Part shown: in pieces, positions 34,709 through 44,100 of the stretch
How the letters are laid out: every line of letters begins with the position of its first letter
Numbering within the stretch: the stretch's first letter is position 1
From: Streptomyces sp. NBC_00154
Lineage (GTDB): Bacteria > Actinomycetota > Actinomycetes > Streptomycetales > Streptomycetaceae
Assembly: GCF_026342835.1 (NCBI RefSeq)
Contig: NZ_JAPEMI010000001.1
Location: 7,260,501-7,324,500 of the forward strand
DNA: 64,000 nt
Reading direction: 5' to 3'
Program-made: the position numbers and the translations under genes
Notes under the pieces: generated by a model
Told to the model about the DNA's origin: nothing
The model's database searches: none
The model's input: the letters and a program-made list of their open reading frames with translations, nothing else

Positions 34709-35773
34709 TCAGGCAGCTGACAGCTCACCGTCATCGGCCCGTTGTGCCTCGACTACGACGTCACCGCCGGGGACACCTGATTCTGTGTGCGCACGCCCCG
34801 TCGTCCGGAAGCTGGCCCGGAATGCACCAGGTGTGACACTCAGGTGTCGCACGAACGCTCTGCGGAGCGACTCGGGTGAGCCGAACCCTGTGCGCCGCGC
34901 CACGACCGGCATGGGGTCGTCACCCGTCTCCAGCAGCGCCTGGGCAGCTTCCAGCCGGACCTGCTCGACATACCGCGCCGGCGTCGTTCCCACCTCTTCG
35001 TAGAAGAGTCGGGTCACGTGACGGACGCTGATGCCTGCCCTGCGGGCCATGGCCGTCAGTGTGTGGTTGGCCCCGGGGTTCTCGGCGACGGCGTCCAGGA
35101 CCCGGCGGAGCATCTGCTGGTGGGTGTGCGGCGCCCGGGTACGGACGCTGAATTGGGACTGGCTACCCGGTCGCTGCATGAAGACGACCATGTCCTTGGC
35201 GACCGATCGAGCGACCTCCGCACCGTAGTGCTCTTCGACCAGCGCCAAGGACAGGTCGATACCGGCACTGACACCTGCCGAAGTCATCATCTGTCCGTCC
35301 CGCACGAAGATGGCGTCCGGTGCGACCTGCACGGAGGGGAAACGAGAGGCCAGTTCCCCTGATTGCCGCCAGTGCGTCGTAGCGCGACGGCCGTTCAGAA
35401 GCCCGGCCGCGGCCAGCAGAAACGCTCCCGTGCACACCGATGCCGTGCAGCGGCTCTTCTCGTTCAGTTGCCGGACAACATCCAAAAGAGCGTCGTCCTT
35501 GATCAGCGTTTCCCATTCCGGACCGCCCGGGATCACCAGAACGTCGCACGGCTCCTGTACATCGTCGACGGAAAGGTCAGCGCCGAGTCGGGTCCCGGCG
35601 GAGGTGATCACGTCCGTCCCGTCCTCGGACGCAATCTGCACCCGATAGCGTCCGCCGAACTCGTTCGCCGTCGTGAACACCTCGATGGGACCGGTCACAT
35701 CGAGCAGCCGCACCCCCGGAAAGACGAACACTGTCACAGTGTGCGGACCTGTTCCAGGGTGCTTGTGCTTCAT
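34709..35773 (-). CDS. GlxA-type transcriptional regulator (DJ-1/PfpI plus AraC domains)
   Basis: A 354-residue regulator. Residues about 10-180 form a DJ-1/PfpI-like sensor domain with TVFVFPGVRLLDVTGPIEVF at the start and the elbow ASVCTGAFLLAAAGLL. Residues about 235-330 hold two AraC helix-turn-helix motifs (TLTAMARRAGISVRHVTRLF; MPVVARRTGFGSPESLRRAF). GlxA-type proteins respond to small metabolites; the ligand here is unknown. The ATG at 35773 (MKHKHPGTGPH) is chosen by domain start. The frame is intact with a proline- and acid-rich tail. Target genes are not evident nearby. Confidence 0.9.
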   Translation of the reverse strand: MKHKHPGTGPHTVTVFVFPGVRLLDVTGPIEVFTTANEFGGRYRVQIASEDGTDVITSAGTRLGADLSVDDVQEPCDVLVIPGGPEWETLIKDDALLDVVRQLNEKSRCTASVCTGAFLLAAAGLLNGRRATTHWRQSGELASRFPSVQVAPDAIFVRDGQMMTSAGVSAGIDLSLALVEEHYGAEVARSVAKDMVVFMQRPGSQSQFSVRTRAPHTHQQMLRRVLDAVAENPGANHTLTAMARRAGISVRHVTRLFYEEVGTTPARYVEQVRLEAAQALLETGDDPMPVVARRTGFGSPESLRRAFVRHLSVTPGAFRASFRTTGRAHTESGVPGGDVVVEAQRADDGELSAA

Positions 35774-36222
35774 CGGGTACCTCCGGGCCGTGCATGGTGT
35801 GGACACCAGATCGATGGAATGCCGGCGACAGCATGCTCGCCGGCGTGCCGCCGCCACTTCGCCTCAGGATCGAGGCGAACGCCCGACGAAGGCCCAAGTG
35901 TCGAAGTGGTTGACCCCGATTGCCTGGTGCGGACCGTCGAACGTGCCCTGCAGAACGCGGCACGGAGTGTCCTGATACGTGCCGCGGGCCGCAGGATCCT
36001 GGTCCAAGGGCGGTGACCGACCCCTTGAGGCGCTGGTCGGCGAGTGTGCCCCAGAGATCAGGGACGGGGTTACCGCCGGCCCCGCCCTCGGACTTCTGTG
36101 TGCTCATCATGCGCCCGTGACCCGTACTGGAGCCACGATCGGCTTGCTACCTGCTGGGAGGCACAGCCTCCCAGTCCACTCGTCGGGAGGCGCGCGAAGC
36201 TGCTGCTTCGACACCTGTTCGC
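35774..36222. other. Intergenic region with leader-like repeat copy C
   Basis: No gene is recognisable. On the minus strand near 35880-35950 a short stretch (QAIGVNHFDTWAFVG) recalls aldo/keto reductases but is too short to call. The repeat copy at 36130-36176 is listed separately. Confidence 0.35.
36130..36176 (+). repeat. Conserved leader-like repeat, copy C
   Basis: GAGCCACGATCGGCTTGCTA, then CCTGCTGGGAGGCACAGCCT and CCCAG. CTGGGAGGC (36154-36162) and GCCTCCCAG (36166-36174) form a perfect 9-bp hairpin with an ACA loop. An IS256-type fragment follows 46 bp later, so the gene it once preceded may have been lost. Confidence 0.45.
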
Positions 36223-36414
36223 ACCGAGATCGCGGTGCCGTGGGACGACGGGCGCAGCGTCGAGCCGCAGACCGTCCAGGAGTGGCAGCACCGCCTGACC
36301 GGCGTCGACGCGATGCCCCTTTCCCTGTCCGCGCGGGGGCTGACGCACGGCGACATCTCCGCGTACCTGTCCGAGGCCGACGACGCGAGTGTGTCCAAGC
36401 AGATGATCCGGTGA
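36223..36414 (+). pseudogene. IS256-family transposase fragment
   Basis: Sixty-three codons read TEIAVPWDDGRSVEPQTVQE, then LTGVDAMPLSLSARGLTHGD and ISAYLSEADDASVSKQMI, and stop. This corresponds to the N-terminal region of IS256 (Mutator-type) transposases just before the catalytic domain. Substitutions such as EADDASVSKQM indicate drift. The catalytic part is absent. Confidence 0.7.
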
Positions 36415-36447
36415 TCCGGGACGGCCGAGGGGCAGGACGATTTTCTG

Positions 36448-36590
36448 GCCCCCTGGCGGATCCTGGGTGGCGCAGCCGCTAAGAACCTCGTCACGGACCT
36501 CGAGGACGCCTGCTGCTGGGCACGGTGCCCGGTCCAAGACCGCGACGGGAAGTTCCCCGACCTGTTCGACGCCGTCCTGGGTCACCCGGT
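36448..36590 (+). pseudogene. Middle fragment of an integrase-core transposase
   Basis: About 47 codons read AAAKNLVTDLEDACCWARCP, then VQDRDGKFPDLFDAVLGH. RDxDGKFPxLFDAVL is the second catalytic Asp region of the same kind of rve transposase whose C-terminus is found at 14678-14950. Both ends are cut. It overlaps the 3' end of the regulator gene on the other strand. Confidence 0.65.
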
Positions 36591-37679
36591 CGTTCGTTCG
36601 GCGGGGGCCGCCACCACGCCCGGGGCGTCCCCGAGCCAGCCTCGTTCGCGTGCCAGCAGCGCGATCTGGAAGCGGGTCCGCGCGCCGAGGAGCTCTGCGG
36701 TCTCGCTGATGTGTTTCTGGATCGTCCGTCGGCTCAGCCCCAGGACCCGGGCGATCGCGTCGTCCGTCAGACCCGCGCGCAAGAGAGTGAGGATGTCGCG
36801 CATCCGCCCCGGAGGCTGGCCGTCCGGTTCCGTCGCAGTGATTGGCGGTCGGCCGGGGCCGCTGTCCAGCGACACCGGGGTCGCCCGTTCCCAGACGCTT
36901 TCGAAGAGCGCGGTGAGCACTCCGAGAAGTGTGGTCGAGTGCACGATGAGCGAACCCGCAGACGGATCCTCCTGTCGTAGCGGCATGATGCCGACCGTCG
37001 CATCGAACACCACCAGTTTCATCGGGAGCCCGGCCAACAGCCGCAGCTCCCCGCCCCGGGCTGTGCCGCTCAGGGCGGTGCGCAGCGAAACGGTGTCGGT
37101 CATCCCGTCGGTGTCGTACACCGACCGGAGCCGCACTCCGTCAGGCACGGGGACCTCCGGAGTCGGTGCGTCCGAAACGGCTGCGGGGGCAGTCGGCGCC
37201 GAGGTGCCCTCGAGGCGCGCGGACCGCGTGACGTACGGAGGTTTGGCGAGGTGGAGCACCTCGTGCCGACTGGACGCGAGCAGCTGCGCGTAGCGCACCC
37301 CGACCTGCTCGGCGCTCTCCACCACCTCGAACAGGTCGGAGGTGACGCGACGGTGCGACGCCGAGCGGTATGCCTCGTGCAACCGCTCCATGTACAGCTC
37401 CGCCCGCGCCAGTTCCTGCCGCCTCTGGGCCAGCAGCGAACCGAGGGTGGAGCGGGGCGGGCCCGCGCTCCAACGCGTGGGACGGTCACCTACGCGGACG
37501 ACCAGGTTTTCGTTCTCCAGTGCCTGTAGGGCGCGTTCGGCGGCTGCCGAGGTGACCCCGAGCGCTTCGGCAACCGCCTCGCTGCTCAGCTCCGGCTGCG
37601 TGACCAGGCATTCGAGCACCCGGCCGGCCAAGGGGCCCAGACCGGTCCCGGCCCACGGCAATTCCGACGACACCGCCAC
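36582..37679 (-). CDS. TrmB/LuxR-type transcriptional regulator
   Basis: A 365-residue regulator with two DNA-binding domains. The N-terminal TrmB-like winged helix is ECLVTQPELSSEAVAEAL, then RALQALENENLVVRV. A middle domain (residues about 95-285) includes a PLD-like sensor strand region (LPMKLVVFDATVGIMPL). The C-terminal LuxR helix-turn-helix is LLRAGLTDDAIARVLGLSRR, then TIQKHISETAELLGARTRFQ. The GTG at 37679 is preferred because AAAGGGGG lies upstream; the longer frame to 37808 is not conserved in character. It is divergent from the M4 protease gene, a common arrangement for such regulators, so that gene is the likely target. Confidence 0.82.
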   Translation of the reverse strand: MAVSSELPWAGTGLGPLAGRVLECLVTQPELSSEAVAEALGVTSAAAERALQALENENLVVRVGDRPTRWSAGPPRSTLGSLLAQRRQELARAELYMERLHEAYRSASHRRVTSDLFEVVESAEQVGVRYAQLLASSRHEVLHLAKPPYVTRSARLEGTSAPTAPAAVSDAPTPEVPVPDGVRLRSVYDTDGMTDTVSLRTALSGTARGGELRLLAGLPMKLVVFDATVGIMPLRQEDPSAGSLIVHSTTLLGVLTALFESVWERATPVSLDSGPGRPPITATEPDGQPPGRMRDILTLLRAGLTDDAIARVLGLSRRTIQKHISETAELLGARTRFQIALLARERGWLGDAPGVVAAPAERTTG

Positions 37680-38114
37680 AGCTGTCCCCCTTTCGGCGCG
37701 TTCGCGAGGCCGATCGTACGCGGTGGAGTCGGCCGGAGCGATCACGTGCTCGTTACATCCCTGTACGGCCGGGGCGGACCCGTTCCGTTCCTGTCTGTTC
37801 CTGTTCACATCTGCGCAGTTGCGCGGACCCGCACTCCGGATCTCCTTGCCTGGCGGATCGCGCCCCGGACAGGGTGATCACGAGCCGCCGACGCGACGCA
37901 GCCCGAGCCGCTTCAGCCGATACCGGCCGCGGCACTCCCTCTCGCGGCCCTCGCAGAGGGCGGTGACCAAGTCCGTCCCGCACCACCGCAGGCGCGACCG
38001 CGTCGACCCACGGCTCGCGCCGCATCGCACCCCTTCACGCCGGAGGAACACCCAGCCTCCGGTTCCCCACCCCACCGGCCGTCACCGCACGTCCGGACAG
38101 AAGGAGTTACAGCA
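37680..38114. promoter_or_regulatory. Divergent promoter region of regulator and M4 protease
   Basis: A 435-bp gap between divergent genes. It ends with AAGGAG at 38101-38106, the protease ribosome binding site. CTGCGCAG near 37813-37820 is a short palindrome, but I see no convincing operator repeat. Confidence 0.4.
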
Positions 38115-40427
38115 GTGCCGAACAACTTCCGTACCAACAGGGCCACGTCGCCGCGTGTCGCGGCAATTGCGGCCGTCGCCATGGCCACGCTCTTCGTTTC
38201 GGTCCTCCCCGCCTCGGGCACCGCCTCTGCCTCGGTCGGCACGGATCAAGCACCACGGCAGATCACCGCGGAGCCCCGGCCCGGCGCCCGGTCCGTGACG
38301 CTCTCCCCTGGGCAGCGCAGGAAGCTGCTCGAGGCGGCGACCGAGGCAAGCGTCGCCACCGCCCGTTCGCTGAAGCTGAGCGATCGGGAGGAGCTGATAC
38401 CCAAGGACGTCGTCAAGGACGCAGACGGCACCGTGCACACTCGCTACGAGCGCACCTACGCCGGCCTGCCCGTCATCGGCGGCGACCTGGTGGTCCACGA
38501 GCAGGGTGCGGCCCGTACGGTCACCAGGGCCTCGGACGCCAAGGTGTCGGTGCCGACGACCAAGGCCGCCGTCACGGCCGCGACGGCGAAGAAGTCCGCC
38601 CTGGCCGCCGCGAAGACCAAGGAGACCGACGACGCGGCCACGGACGGATCGCCGAAGCTGGTCGTCTGGCTCGGGGGCAGCAAGCCCACGCTCGCCTGGC
38701 AGACCGTCGTCAGCGGCGTGCAGGAGGACGGAACCCCGAGCAGCCTGAGCGTGGTGACAGACGCCACGACCGGCAAGCAGCTCCAGAGCGTCGAACAGGT
38801 CCACTCAGGCACCGGCCACAGCCAGTACAGCGGTGAGGTGCCGATCGGCACCACGCGTAACGGCAGCCTCTACGAGCTGACCGACCCCGAGCGCGGCGGC
38901 CACAAGACGTACGACCTGACCGGCGTCGGCGGCAACGGCGTACTGGTCACCGACGACGACGACGTCTGGGGCGACGGAACGGCGGCCGACCGCCAGACCG
39001 CGGCCGTGGACGCCGCCTACGGCCAGCGGCAGACGTGGGACTTCTACCACGACCGGTTCGGCCGCAACGGCATCGCTGACGACGGTGTCGGCGCCTACTC
39101 CCGGGTCCACTACGGCGACGGATACGCCAACGCGTTCTGGGACAACGGCTGCTTCTGCATGACCTACGGCGACGGTCTGAACAACGCCAGGCCACTCACC
39201 GAACTCGACATCGCCGCACACGAGATGACCCACGGCGTCACTTACGCCACCGCGAACCTGACCTACTCCGGTGAGTCCGGCGGCCTGAACGAGGCCACCA
39301 GCGACATCATGGGCACCTCCGTGGAGTTCTCCGCGGACAACCCCGCAGATGTCCCCGACTACATGATCGGCGAGCTCGCCGACGTCCGCGGTACCGGCAA
39401 GCCGCTGCGCTACATGGACCAGCCCTCCAAGGACGCCTCCGCCAAGGGCACCTCTCAGGACTACTGGACCCCCGAGACCAGAAAGCTCGACCCGCACTTC
39501 AGCTCGGGCGTGGCCAACCACTTCTTCTACCTCCTCTCCGAGGGCAGCGGGAAGAAGACCATCAACGGCATCGCCTACGACAGCCCCACATCCGACGGCC
39601 TCCCGGTCGTCGGTCTCGGCCAGCGCGACGCGACCGCGGTCTGGTACCGGGCGCTGACCGTCTACATGACCAGTAGCACCGACTACGCGGGCGCCCGCGC
39701 CGCCACCCTCCGGGCCGCCGCCGACCTGTTCGGTCCGACCAGCGACGCCTACGAGGCCGTCGGCAACGCCTGGGCGGCCGTCAACGTCGGCGCCCGCTAT
39801 GTGAACCACATCGCCGTGATCGCCCCCTCCACGCGGAAGTCGGCTGTCGGCCAGCCGACCAGCCGGCAGATCGAGGCGACGAGTTCCCGGCCGGGCCCTC
39901 TGTCGTATTCCGCGCACGGGCTTCCCAAGGGCCTGTCCATCGACGCGGAAACCGGCCTGATCAGCGGCACTCCGAAGAAGGCCGGCGACTTCAAGGCCGC
40001 CGTCACCATCACGAACTCGCCGAAGGTCAAGCGCACGGTGCACTTCGTGTGGACCGTCCTGGCCTCCGGTGGTGACTTCTTCGTCAACCCGGCCCGGTTC
40101 GACATCCCCAACTGGAAGAGCATCGAGTCCCCGCTCATCGTGACCGGCCGCAAGGGCAATGCCCCCAGCGACCTCAAGGTCACGGTCGACCTGTACCACC
40201 CGTGGGTCGGCGGTCAGGTGGTCAGCCTGGTCAGCGAGAACGGCACGGAGATCCCGGTCAAGGACTGGTACTGGGACACCGGCGAGGGCGAGCTGCACAC
40301 CACCTACACGGTCGACGCGTCGGCGGTCCCCGCCAACGGCACATGGAAGCTTCGGGTCCAGGACAACACCCCCGGCATCTTCACCGTCGACCCCGGCTAC
40401 CTCGACAGCTGGAGCCTCACCTTCTGA
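38115..40427 (+). CDS. Secreted M4 (thermolysin-type) metalloprotease with P domain
   Basis: A 770-residue exported zinc protease precursor. A signal peptide (AAIAAVAMATLFVSVLPASG) is followed by an FTP/PepSY-type propeptide (TRYERTYAGLPVIGGDLVVH). The catalytic domain has HEMTH at residues 369-373 and the third zinc ligand Glu393 in GGLNEATSD, with the 20-residue gap of thermolysin. C-terminal additions are a putative Ig-like domain (LPKGLSIDAETGLISGTPKK) and a proprotein-convertase P domain (LKVTVDLYHPWVGGQVVSLV to DSWSLTF). Start is a GTG with AAGGAG eight bases upstream. It is divergent from the TrmB/LuxR regulator and followed by a terminator. Confidence 0.95.
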   Translation: MPNNFRTNRATSPRVAAIAAVAMATLFVSVLPASGTASASVGTDQAPRQITAEPRPGARSVTLSPGQRRKLLEAATEASVATARSLKLSDREELIPKDVVKDADGTVHTRYERTYAGLPVIGGDLVVHEQGAARTVTRASDAKVSVPTTKAAVTAATAKKSALAAAKTKETDDAATDGSPKLVVWLGGSKPTLAWQTVVSGVQEDGTPSSLSVVTDATTGKQLQSVEQVHSGTGHSQYSGEVPIGTTRNGSLYELTDPERGGHKTYDLTGVGGNGVLVTDDDDVWGDGTAADRQTAAVDAAYGQRQTWDFYHDRFGRNGIADDGVGAYSRVHYGDGYANAFWDNGCFCMTYGDGLNNARPLTELDIAAHEMTHGVTYATANLTYSGESGGLNEATSDIMGTSVEFSADNPADVPDYMIGELADVRGTGKPLRYMDQPSKDASAKGTSQDYWTPETRKLDPHFSSGVANHFFYLLSEGSGKKTINGIAYDSPTSDGLPVVGLGQRDATAVWYRALTVYMTSSTDYAGARAATLRAAADLFGPTSDAYEAVGNAWAAVNVGARYVNHIAVIAPSTRKSAVGQPTSRQIEATSSRPGPLSYSAHGLPKGLSIDAETGLISGTPKKAGDFKAAVTITNSPKVKRTVHFVWTVLASGGDFFVNPARFDIPNWKSIESPLIVTGRKGNAPSDLKVTVDLYHPWVGGQVVSLVSENGTEIPVKDWYWDTGEGELHTTYTVDASAVPANGTWKLRVQDNTPGIFTVDPGYLDSWSLTF

Positions 40428-40457
40428 CCGTTCTTCTCCACCGCACCGCGCACACCT

Positions 40458-40483
40458 GCCGCGCCCGGCCAAACGGGCGCGGC
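40458..40483 (+). terminator. Hairpin terminator of the M4 protease gene
   Basis: GCCGCGCCCG and CGGGCGCGGC pair over 10 bp around a GCCAAA loop, 30 bp after the stop. Confidence 0.75.
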
Positions 40484-41135
40484 GGTACGTGTTCCTCCCT
40501 GCCGGCGGCCGGTCGGCGGGGCTGGGGTGGTGGTGATCAGTCTCGGGAGCGGCGGTCTGCCGGCGTGACAGCCCGGTGCTGTCGATGCGCCCACACGCGG
40601 GGGCGAGCGTCTCCCTCGCCAGGAAATCACTCTTGACGTATCCGTCCTTACCGACGACGGCCGCCGTCGTATCAGGCAGGGCGGTGTGGCCGGTGAACAG
40701 CTGCCAGACCCGAGTGAGGCGTCACGCGGCCGCTTGTCAGAGCCGTCCGTCATGCTCAGCGACATGAACGAGAACACCTTCTGGCAGTTCATCGACGACT
40801 GCAGTGTGGCCTTACGATGCCGAGCGGGACGGCATTGCGGCGATCATCTGCAGCACAACTTCTGTGGCAAGCCTGTCCGGTGCGCCGTCGTCACCTCCCG
40901 CCCCGTCGGGCCGTTCACGGCGAGGCCGTGGGTCCCGGGCCGGTCCGACTCCCGCGACCGGGCAGGGACTGCCCGCCGACTACCTGACGTGCGGTTCCGG
41001 GCGATCCATCCTCATGGCCGCATGTCATAACTGCGCCATGGCCAAACAGCGCCAGCCTGAGCCTATTGCTCAAGGCCAAGGACAACCCCATGCTCCGGAT
41101 GATCTCCCACTCTCCTTAGCCCTTGAGGGGTCTCC
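40484..41135. other. Intergenic region with a possible DUF4240 remnant
   Basis: Near 40753-40815 the plus strand reads MLSDMNENTFWQFIDDC, like the start of DUF4240 proteins, then loses the match; a continuation in another frame is only suggestive. The rest has no recognisable gene. GAGGGG at 41124-41129 serves the next gene. Confidence 0.35.
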
Positions 41136-44100
41136 TTGTCCATTCTTCCCACCCCCCGGCTTGGGCCGATCGCGCTCGGCGCGGTCGCCGCCCTGGCAAT
41201 CGGGGTCATACCAGCCATCGCCGCGGCACCCGCGGACCCGCCCGACCCGGCACCGCCCGCCGGCGCCGCATCGCAGGCACCCGCAAGCGGCAGCAGCCAC
41301 AGCGTCACCCTGATCACCGGCGACAAGGTCACGATCGGCACCGCCGCCGACGGCACCGTCATCCGGTCTGTGGAAGGCCCGAACGGAACCACCTCCGGCT
41401 TCCACCGCGTCGTCATGGACGGTTCGACATACGTCTACCCCGATGCGGCCCTGCCCTATGTCGGCGCGGGGCTGCTGGACGAGCAGCTGTTCAACGTGAC
41501 CCGGCTGATCGCCGACGGGTACGACGACGCGCACGCAAAACGGCTGCCGCTCATCGTCCGCTACACCGACGCAGCCGACAAGTTGCGGACCGCGCCGAAC
41601 GTGGCCGGCTCGACCGTTGTCCGCCGGCTGGACAGCATGCAGGGCGCGGCGGTCGCGCAAAAGCGCGACAAGGCCCCGGCGTTCTGGTCCGCGCTCACCG
41701 GCGACTCCGCGGCAGCAAGGGCACGCCGCGGATCGGTACGGCCCACCTTCGCGGGTGGTATCGCCAAGGTCTGGCTCGACGGCAAGGTGAAAGCCGACCT
41801 GGCCGAGTCCACCGCACAGATCGGCGCGCAGCAGGTCTGGGCGGAGGGCAACACCGCCAAGGGCGTGAAGGTCGCTGTCCTCGACACCGGGGTGGACAGC
41901 GAACACCCTGACCTCATCGGGCAGATCGACGCCAGCACCAGCTTCGTTCCGTACGAGGAGGACATCGCCGACTACAACGGCCATGGCACCCACGTCGCCT
42001 CGACCATCGCCGGCACCGGCAGCGCCTCCGACGCAAAGGAACGGGGTGTCGCGCCCGGAGCCCGGCTGGAGATCGGCAAGGTGCTCGACAGCGAGGGCGG
42101 GGGACAGGAGTCCTGGATCATCGCCGGTATGGAATGGGCCGCCCGGGACGCACAGGCCAAGGTCATCAGCATGAGCCTGGGCGGCGGCGGCGACAGCACC
42201 GACCCGATGAGCGAGGCGGTGGACCGACTCAGCGCCGAGACCGGTGCGTTGTTCGTGGTAGCGGCCGGCAACGGCGGGCCGCACAGCATCAGCAGTCCCG
42301 GTGCCGCGGACTCCGCGCTGACCGTCGGAGCCGTCGACGCCACGGACAAGCTCGCCGAATTCTCCAGCCAGGGCCCGCGGGACGGCGACGCCGGGCTGAA
42401 GCCGGAACTCACCGCACCCGGTGTCGACATCCTCGCGGCCCGCTCCCACTACCGGCGGGGCGGCTCGGGCTACTACACCACGATGAGCGGCACGTCGATG
42501 GCTACACCTCACGTCGCCGGCGCCGCCGCACTGCTCGCCGCCACCCACCCCGACTGGAGCGGTCCGCAGCTGAAGGCAGCACTGGTCAGCAGCACCAAGG
42601 CCACTGAGTCGTACACCCCGTACGAGGCGGGCAGTGGGCGGCTCGACGCCTCCGCAGCCGTGCACGCGTCCGTCTTCGCAACCGCCAGCGCCTTCTCCGG
42701 TTTCCACACGTGGCCCACGAAGCCAGGAGAGACCGACGTCCGGAAGGTGACGTACACCAACGTCGGCGACGCCCCGGTCACCCTGGACCTTGCGATCGAT
42801 GCCGATGCCCCGGCGGGCTTGTTCACCCTCTCCGCCGACCGGGTCACCATTCCCGCACACGGCACCACCTCGGTCAACCTGACTGCGGAACTGGACCGGC
42901 TTCCCGCCGACCGGCAGATCAGCGGCATGATCACCGGCTCGGACAACGCCAAAGTGGTGCGCGCCCGGACCTTGATCGGCGTCGGCAAGGAGGGGCGTAG
43001 GCAGAATCTGACCATCGTCGCGAAGGACCGGTCGGGCAAGCCGCTCTCCGGCCGGGTCCTCCTCACCGCGGAGCACCTCTTCACGACGATCGAGCTCGAC
43101 GAGTCCGGCACCGGCACCGGGCGCCTGCCCGTCGGTAGCTACAGCGGATGGCTCACCGCCGATGTGCGGGGGGCCAACGGGCCGCACTCGCTCGGCATGG
43201 CGCTGCTGAGCTTCAACGACGTTCAGCTGGACCAGGACCGCACCGTTACCCTGGACGGCCGCAAGACTCGCCAGATCCTGGCACACGTGCCGCGGCAGAC
43301 CACGGCGGTCGCGCCGCGGCTGGACATCCACCGGTCGTTCACCGACAGCCTCGTCGAGAGCTCGATGCTGCCCAACGAGACGTACGACAGCATCTGGGCG
43401 CTCCCGACCGGCAAGAAGGTCACCGACGGCGAGTTCGAGTTCGGCGCCCGCTTCCGCCTCGAGCAGCCGGCGCTGACCGTGGGCACGAAGTCGGAGACCT
43501 TCGACGACCCGCTGGTCAAGCGCGCGGCCAAGCCGCTGCCGGCCGGCACGCGGAAGCTGACGGCGGTCTTCGCCGCCGAAGGTACGGCCAAGGACCTGGC
43601 GCGGAAGAATGTCCGCGGCAAGGCTGTGGTGGTGCGGCGTAGCGACACCGTGGCGATCGAGGAGCAGGCCAAGGCCGCCGCAGCGGCTGGCGCGCGGGTA
43701 CTCCTGGTCGCCAACGACGGCATCGGCCGACTGCGGCCGTGGGACGAAACTCCCTGGAGCCCGCAGAACCCGGCTCCGCTGACGGTGGCGACGCTCAACG
43801 CCGACCAGGGCGGTGACCTGATCGACTCGCTCCAGCGGGGCAGCATCGAGCTGAAGGTCACCTCCCACCCCACGACCGACTACCTCTACGACGTGGTGCG
43901 TCACTGGTCCGGCACCGTCCCGGCGGACCCGACCTGGCGGGTGAAGCCGAGCGATCTGGCCCGGGTGGACGTCTCGTTCCGCAATTATCGGCCGGGCAAG
44001 GCGCTGGAGTACCGCTCCGATGTCTGGCGGGGCTGGGCCGTCGGAAACCAGCTCACCGCTCCCGCACAGGGTGAGCGGACCGACTGGGTCACCCCCGGTG

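Noticed and set aside
35880..35950. Possible aldo/keto reductase remnant (GVNHFDTWAF)
   Set aside because: About fifteen residues only, with no continuation in any frame.
38805..40472. A 555-codon minus-strand frame
   Set aside because: Antisense shadow of the M4 protease with Gly/Val/Asp-rich, domain-free sequence.
40753..41035. A full DUF4240 gene
   Set aside because: Only about 17 N-terminal residues fit; the rest falls apart in all frames.
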